Translations under genes and position numbers: made by a program | Origin: Sphingomicrobium nitratireducens | Lineage (GTDB): Bacteria > Pseudomonadota > Alphaproteobacteria > Sphingomonadales > Sphingomonadaceae | Direction of reading: 5' to 3' | DNA: 64,000 nt | NCBI RefSeq assembly: GCF_026157035.1 | Contig: NZ_JANJZA010000001.1 | Location: 537,001-601,000, forward strand | The notes under the pieces: model-generated | What the model saw: the letters and a program-made list of their open reading frames with translations, nothing else | The model's database searches: none | What the model was told of the DNA's origin: nothing | In this document: positions 60,115-64,000 of the stretch, one piece after another | How the letters are laid out: every line of letters starts with the position of its first letter | How positions within the stretch are numbered: position 1 is the first letter of the stretch

Positions 60115-60558
60115 CTAGCGAAGCACGCCCTTCGCGCGCATGGCGCGAGCGTAGAAGAAGAGCGCGATCCCGACGACGATGATCAAGAGCGCGAAAAAGT
60201 CGTGACCCGCGCCCTGCAGCGCCGCGGGCGTGTCGACCACGAGATATTGCGCGATCGACGACAGGGCGATGCCGACGAGAGAGATGGCGAAGGCCGTGAC
60301 GGCGTGGCGGTTGCGCATCAGGAGCAGCGCCGATCCGGCCACCGCGCCCCACACGCCGAGCGCCCAGCCCGCGGCCGCCCAGACCGGGAAGGCGTCGATC
60401 CAGTCCAGCATCTCGTCGACCGGGATCCCGGCCATGGCGAGATAGTCCTCGTTGCGCGTCATGCTCATCAGATAGTCGTACGCGCCGCCCGCATTCCACA
60501 AGAGCGAGACGATGCCGACGATCCACAGGTGCACCGGCGTCTTTGCAGTCGTGTCCAT
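60115..60558 (-). CDS. Four-helix membrane protein, paralogue of the previous gene
   Basis: A 147-residue protein of exactly the same length as its neighbour at 59660. PVHLWIVGIVSLLWNAGGAY, DYLMSMTRNEDYLAMAG, GWALGVWGAVAGSALLL and RHAVTAFAISLVGIALSS align throughout, whereas the end (HDFFALLIIVVGIALFFYAR) differs. The tandem pair arose by duplication. The start MDTTAK has AGGGGG upstream; the longer open frame has no good start. The 177 bp to the plus-strand lipoprotein gene show no site I can name. Confidence 0.78.
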   Translation of the reverse strand: MDTTAKTPVHLWIVGIVSLLWNAGGAYDYLMSMTRNEDYLAMAGIPVDEMLDWIDAFPVWAAAGWALGVWGAVAGSALLLMRNRHAVTAFAISLVGIALSSIAQYLVVDTPAALQGAGHDFFALLIIVVGIALFFYARAMRAKGVLR

Positions 60559-60735
60559 GATACCCCCTTGTTCGATTTCTACGCGATCACCCCTCGCGCG
60601 TATGAGCGGGGATCGGCTGCCATCTGTCAAGCGCCGGGGCACGGCGGTCGAACGAGCGCTGCACATGGAACGTCCGGGTGCGCCGGGATAATGCTGGCGG
60701 TGACCGCCAAGCTCGCGCATGATGGAGCCATGCAG

Positions 60736-61320
60736 ATGAAAAGCCTTCCCTTAATAGCCGCGTTGCTGCTTGCCGGCTGCGCGCGCACCGAACCCATCAC
60801 CGACAATGTGGTCGAAAAGGCCGACGTCCCGGCTGCGCTGCCCGCCGAGGACGCGGAACGCGAAGCGCTTCCGCTGACGCCCGGCATGCGCTGGGAGATC
60901 GACGAACCGGCCAATGCCGCGCTCTACGGGGCCGACCGCGCGTCCGCGCAGCTGATGCTCCGGTGCGACGAGGATGGCGGCGAGAAGGCGCTGGTCGTCT
61001 CGCGCTTCCTGCCGACGGTGCCGAGCGGGGCGGGGACGCTGACGCTGACCGGCAACGGTGCGATCGCCAGCGTGCCGGTGGTTGCCGAGGCCAACGAGGG
61101 GCGTCCGGGCGGACGCCTGTCGGCGACGCTCGATCCGGGTGCGCTCGCACAGAGCATTGGCGCGGTGTTCCGCGGACCCGATCCGGTCAACGTCAGCACG
61201 ACCGGCGCCGAGCCGCTGGTTCTGACGGGCGGACCCGAGGTCGGCATGGTTCTCGACAATTGTCTCGGACCCGCCGCGCCGGCCCGCAATGACGACGACG
61301 AGGCGCAACCCGCCGCCTAG
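60736..61320 (+). CDS. Putative lipoprotein, 194 aa
   Basis: A 194-residue lipoprotein candidate (MKSLPLIAALLLAGC, cysteine at 15). The mature part starts with a polar linker and has a beta-rich core (GMRWEIDEPANAALYGADRA, SAQLMLRCDEDGGEKALVVS, LTLTGNGAIASVPVVAEANE). I do not recognise the family. The ATG at 60736 has GGAG eight bases upstream; the ATG two codons earlier has it too close. It shares CTAG with the convergent DUF389 gene. Confidence 0.65.
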   Translation: MKSLPLIAALLLAGCARTEPITDNVVEKADVPAALPAEDAEREALPLTPGMRWEIDEPANAALYGADRASAQLMLRCDEDGGEKALVVSRFLPTVPSGAGTLTLTGNGAIASVPVVAEANEGRPGGRLSATLDPGALAQSIGAVFRGPDPVNVSTTGAEPLVLTGGPEVGMVLDNCLGPAAPARNDDDEAQPAA

Positions 61321-62864
61321 TTCGCGCTTCCCGGCGCCAGCCAGCGGGCGGTGACGGTGTCGCCGGGCGCCTCCTCCATGCGCGACGCACGGGTGCCAGC
61401 CGCGGCGAGGGCGCCGCGCACCTTGCTCGTCGCCTCGGGCGGGCCCGACAGCATGATCGGTGCGTCGATGCGCTGCTGCGCCCAGGCGATCAGCGCGATC
61501 GCGATCCCGTCGGGATTGCCTTCCTTGTCGAGCGGGATGGCGGGGAGCGGGCGCGCGGGCGGGATCAATCGAATGTCCCACCCCTCGGCCGAGCGCGCGA
61601 CGCGGCGTTCGAGGGTCCGGTAGGCGCCGAGTGTCGCGCCTTCGATCGGGGTCGCCTTGACGATCGCGCGTTTCTTGTCGCGGTCGACGGTGACTTCCTC
61701 GCGACTGACGCCGGCGACGAGGGCCAGCTCGGCGACGATCTCGCGGATCTGGCGCTCGCTAGCCTCGGCCTGCTGCTGGGCGCGTGCCGCGGCCAGTTCG
61801 GCGGCCTCGGCATCGCCGCCTTCCGCGCCGACGCGGAACTGGTCGGTCGAGACCGCGACCGGTTGTCCGATCGTGTCGCTCAGCGCCGCCGACGCGCGCA
61901 CGTCTGCCTGGTCGCGAAAATCGGGAGTAAGAACGGTCGCGGTCACGCGCACCGGCTCGGCATCGAAATCGATGTCGACCTGGTTGACCCGCGCCCTTTT
62001 GTCGAATTCGCGAGCGAGCGCCTGGTTGACCTGGCGGGTGACGTTGGCCTCCCACACGATCTGGCGCAGCGAGAAGCTCAGCGGCACGGCCAGCACCACG
62101 AAGGCGAGCACGATGCCCGCGACCTGCATCTGCGTTTGCTTCTTGGAGAGGTTGGTGCGGAAGCCGTAGAGCCGCGCCATCACGGCGGTGGTCAGCGCGA
62201 TGGTCATCAGGTTGGTGATGAACAGCATCAAGGCGCCGCCGAACGCGGTCCAGTTGAACGTCGCGAGCCCGAATCCCACGACCGACAATGGCGGCATCAG
62301 GGCGGTCGCGATGGCGACCCCGACGATCGTGCCCTGCCGCCCCTTGATCATCGCGTAGGCGCCCGCGAGGCCCGAAAAGAGCGCGACGGCAAGGTCGATC
62401 AACGTCGGGCGCGTGCGCCCGGCGATCTCGGGCGTGACCGTCTGGATCGGCGAGAGGTAGGTGATGAACGCGCTGATCAGCACGCCCGCGATGACGCCGT
62501 AGAGCAGGGTCTTGCCGGTCTGGCGCAGCCAGCGGATGTCGCCGATGGCGAGCGCCAGGCCCGAGCCGATGATCGGCCCCATCAGGGGCGACAGCAGCAT
62601 CGCGCCGATGACGACCGCAGGGGAGGACTGGATCAGCCCGAGTACCGCGATGCCGGCCGACATCGAGGTCATGAAGATGTAGCGCCCGTCGAGCCCGCCT
62701 TCCTCGCGCACGCGGCGATAGGCCTCGGTCTGGTCGACGGTCCGCACGAAGTTGCGCCGCCACCACTGACGGATCGACGCGTAGATGCGCAGCCGCTCCC
62801 GCTTGGCGATGAGGGTTTCGGCGTCGGCCTCCTGTTCGGACCGGGTGTCGGCAGTCTCGTTCAT
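61317..62864 (-). CDS. DUF389 membrane protein
   Basis: A 515-residue membrane protein. The DUF389 core (about residues 75-250) has helices around SMSAGIAVLGLIQSSPAVVI, GAMLLSPLMGPIIGSGLALA, GVAIATALMPPLSVVGFGLA and FGGALMLFITNLMTIALTTA. Short basic N-terminal and long C-terminal soluble parts (from about 290, mixed helical and beta) flank it. Members are predicted transporters or channels without an assigned substrate. Length matches the bacterial TIGR00341-type forms with an extra C-terminal region. A terminator on this strand lies just upstream (62893-62930), so it has its own promoter. Confidence 0.88.
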   Translation of the reverse strand: MNETADTRSEQEADAETLIAKRERLRIYASIRQWWRRNFVRTVDQTEAYRRVREEGGLDGRYIFMTSMSAGIAVLGLIQSSPAVVIGAMLLSPLMGPIIGSGLALAIGDIRWLRQTGKTLLYGVIAGVLISAFITYLSPIQTVTPEIAGRTRPTLIDLAVALFSGLAGAYAMIKGRQGTIVGVAIATALMPPLSVVGFGLATFNWTAFGGALMLFITNLMTIALTTAVMARLYGFRTNLSKKQTQMQVAGIVLAFVVLAVPLSFSLRQIVWEANVTRQVNQALAREFDKRARVNQVDIDFDAEPVRVTATVLTPDFRDQADVRASAALSDTIGQPVAVSTDQFRVGAEGGDAEAAELAAARAQQQAEASERQIREIVAELALVAGVSREEVTVDRDKKRAIVKATPIEGATLGAYRTLERRVARSAEGWDIRLIPPARPLPAIPLDKEGNPDGIAIALIAWAQQRIDAPIMLSGPPEATSKVRGALAAAGTRASRMEEAPGDTVTARWLAPGSAN

Positions 62865-62892
62865 CGGGGCCGTGTGTGGGACATCCGGCCGG

Positions 62893-62930
62893 CAAAGAAA
62901 AGGGGCGGCGGACCCAGGTCCACCGCCCCC
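62893..62930 (-). terminator. Intrinsic terminator after the autotransporter gene
   Basis: On the minus strand GGGGCGGTGGA, a short CCTGGG loop and TCCGCCGCCCC pair over 11 positions (one G-T), followed by TTTTCTTT. It lies 20 bases after the stop at 62951, separating that gene from DUF389. Confidence 0.85.
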
Positions 62931-62950
62931 ATCTGCCGAGCGTGCGGCGC

Positions 62951-64000
62951 TTAGAAGCCGAAGCTCAGCGCGACGCTGGCGCCGGTCTCGTCGCCGTCGG
63001 TCTTGTCGATCGTCGCGTTGGCGGCGACGTCGAGACGGACGCTCGAGAAGATCTGGGCCGAGAAGCCGCCCGAGATGCGACCGTAGAGGTCGTCGGGGGT
63101 TTCGCCGACATCGAAGCTGTTGACGATGGTCGGGCTGGCAGTCTGCGAGAAGCTGAACACGCGGCCGTCGCCGTCGAGATCCTTTTCGAGCATCAGGCTG
63201 GCGTGCGGACGAAGCTGGACGCCGCTGCCGGCAAAGTCGCCGCGCAGTTCGACGCCAACCGCGCCGCGAAGCGAGCTGTACTCGATCGAATCGACGTTGA
63301 GGTTGAGCGCCGGATCGCCGCTCTCGGTGTAGCCGTCGACGTCGACGGTGGCGTAATCGAGCGCGAGCACCGGACCGACGCGCAGCTTGCCGACATTGGC
63401 GAGGTAGCCGGCCTTCGCGCCGAGGACGAGGTGATCGCCGTCCATCTCCGCCGAGCGGGCGAGATCCTCGATGATGCCCTCGCGCTCGACTTCATGGTCG
63501 TCGGTGCCCCAGCCCGCATAGGCCTGCACAAACGCCGGGCCCATCGCGTAGCCGGCGAACGCGCCGATCTGAAGCGAGGTCGCCTCGGCTTCGGCATAGC
63601 CCTCGGCATATTCGGCCTCGGGCATCGAGTAGCGGCCCATCAGGCCGACGACGCCGTTGCCGAAGCCGTATTCGATGCCGCCGTGGACGCCGGCGGTGCG
63701 AACCTTGAGCGGGTCCTGCGTCTGGGTCATGTCGATCGAGCGGCTCATCGCGTCGCCGCCCACATAGACCTTGAGGCCCTCGGCCATGTCGCCGTCGCGC
63801 GGCGAGGTGCCGTCCATGCGCTGGGTCATCACGCGGCCGAACTGGCGCGCATTGTCGATCGCGAGGTCCGAGCTGGCGGTCATCGAAAGCGGCGCCTGGA
63901 GCTGCGCGGCGACATATTTGGCGACAACCTCGAAGCCCGCCGAGGTGAGGTGCAGCTGGTCGCCGTAGACGACGTAGCTGTTGGCGACCGACTTGTCGGC
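62951..64000 (-). CDS. GDSL (SGNH) esterase autotransporter, C-terminal part (5' end outside window)
   Basis: The 349 visible residues run off the window end in frame. The first part, VVYGDQLHLTSAGFEVVAKY, is block V of GDSL/SGNH hydrolases with the catalytic Asp-x-x-His (DQLH). From about residue 70 the rest is an autotransporter beta-barrel: alternating strands (GGIEYGFGNGVVGLMGRYSM, GVELRGDFAGSGVQLRPHAS) ending in SVALSFGF with the terminal phenylalanine typical of outer-membrane proteins. It resembles EstA-type esterases shown on the cell surface. A strong terminator follows. Confidence 0.88.
   Translation of the reverse strand, partial: ADKSVANSYVVYGDQLHLTSAGFEVVAKYVAAQLQAPLSMTASSDLAIDNARQFGRVMTQRMDGTSPRDGDMAEGLKVYVGGDAMSRSIDMTQTQDPLKVRTAGVHGGIEYGFGNGVVGLMGRYSMPEAEYAEGYAEAEATSLQIGAFAGYAMGPAFVQAYAGWGTDDHEVEREGIIEDLARSAEMDGDHLVLGAKAGYLANVGKLRVGPVLALDYATVDVDGYTESGDPALNLNVDSIEYSSLRGAVGVELRGDFAGSGVQLRPHASLMLEKDLDGDGRVFSFSQTASPTIVNSFDVGETPDDLYGRISGGFSAQIFSSVRLDVAANATIDKTDGDETGASVALSFGF

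Overview
The window reads as a stretch of chromosome from a high-GC alphaproteobacterium of the order Sphingomonadales. The assignment is inferred from gene content: a large NAD-type glutamate dehydrogenase, an UrcA-family protein, several DUF3617 secreted proteins, a PAS-domain protein behind TTAAC motifs, and an Mla operon with a STAS-MlaE fusion. No rRNA is present to settle it. Packing is very dense. Most codirectional genes overlap by ATGA, GTGA or TGATG, and about half of the convergent pairs share a four-base stop overlap (CTAG, CTAA or TTAG). I see no insertion sequence, prophage, integrase or CRISPR array.

Layout. 1-6.1 kb: a thioesterase tail and a small unknown gene, then a five-gene minus operon (oligopeptidase B, an M1-like metalloprotease, a thioesterase, maleylacetoacetate isomerase, a class II aldolase). 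6.2-14.3 kb: aminopeptidase P, two tRNA-Thr genes, small membrane proteins, fumarylacetoacetase (the step after MaiA in tyrosine breakdown), a lipoprotein protease, UrcA and a PAS protein. 14.4-26.9 kb: NAD-glutamate dehydrogenase, an ATP-grasp enzyme, then a minus block with an RHH regulator, phaB, hemH, a thiolase, a Tat-exported molybdopterin oxidoreductase and an acyl-CoA ligase. 26.9-33.6 kb: lgt, a MidA-type methyltransferase, pgeF, a Cys/Met PLP enzyme, and a three-gene cassette of HAD phosphatase, nucleotidyltransferase and a degenerate CDP-alcohol phosphotransferase. 33.6-43 kb: the Mla lipid-transport operon, pepN, EamA and threonine aldolase, SNase and PPK2. 43-46.1 kb is the most accessory-looking part: small proteins, a strong palindromic operator, an HNH protein, a repeat element and a truncated winged-helix gene. 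46.1-49.5 kb: nrdA, two tiny membrane genes and nrdB. 49.5-64 kb: VOC proteins, DUF3617 proteins, HNH, a POT transporter, uvrB, secreted unknowns, a TetR regulator with an operator, a tandem membrane paralogue pair, a DUF389 protein and the end of a GDSL autotransporter.

The most unusual observation is a pair of roughly 120-nt intergenic elements (30863-30983 on plus, 45365-45491 on minus). They have the same three-hairpin layout and share loops and 19-nt flanks. Their stem arms differ by paired, compensating substitutions. This marks a dispersed structured element that I cannot assign to a named family. Other points of interest are a terminator-like hairpin in the leader of the threonine aldolase gene, a CDP-alcohol phosphotransferase homologue lacking all catalytic aspartates, an RNR large subunit without an ATP-cone separated from nrdB by two very small membrane genes, and two palindromic operator candidates.
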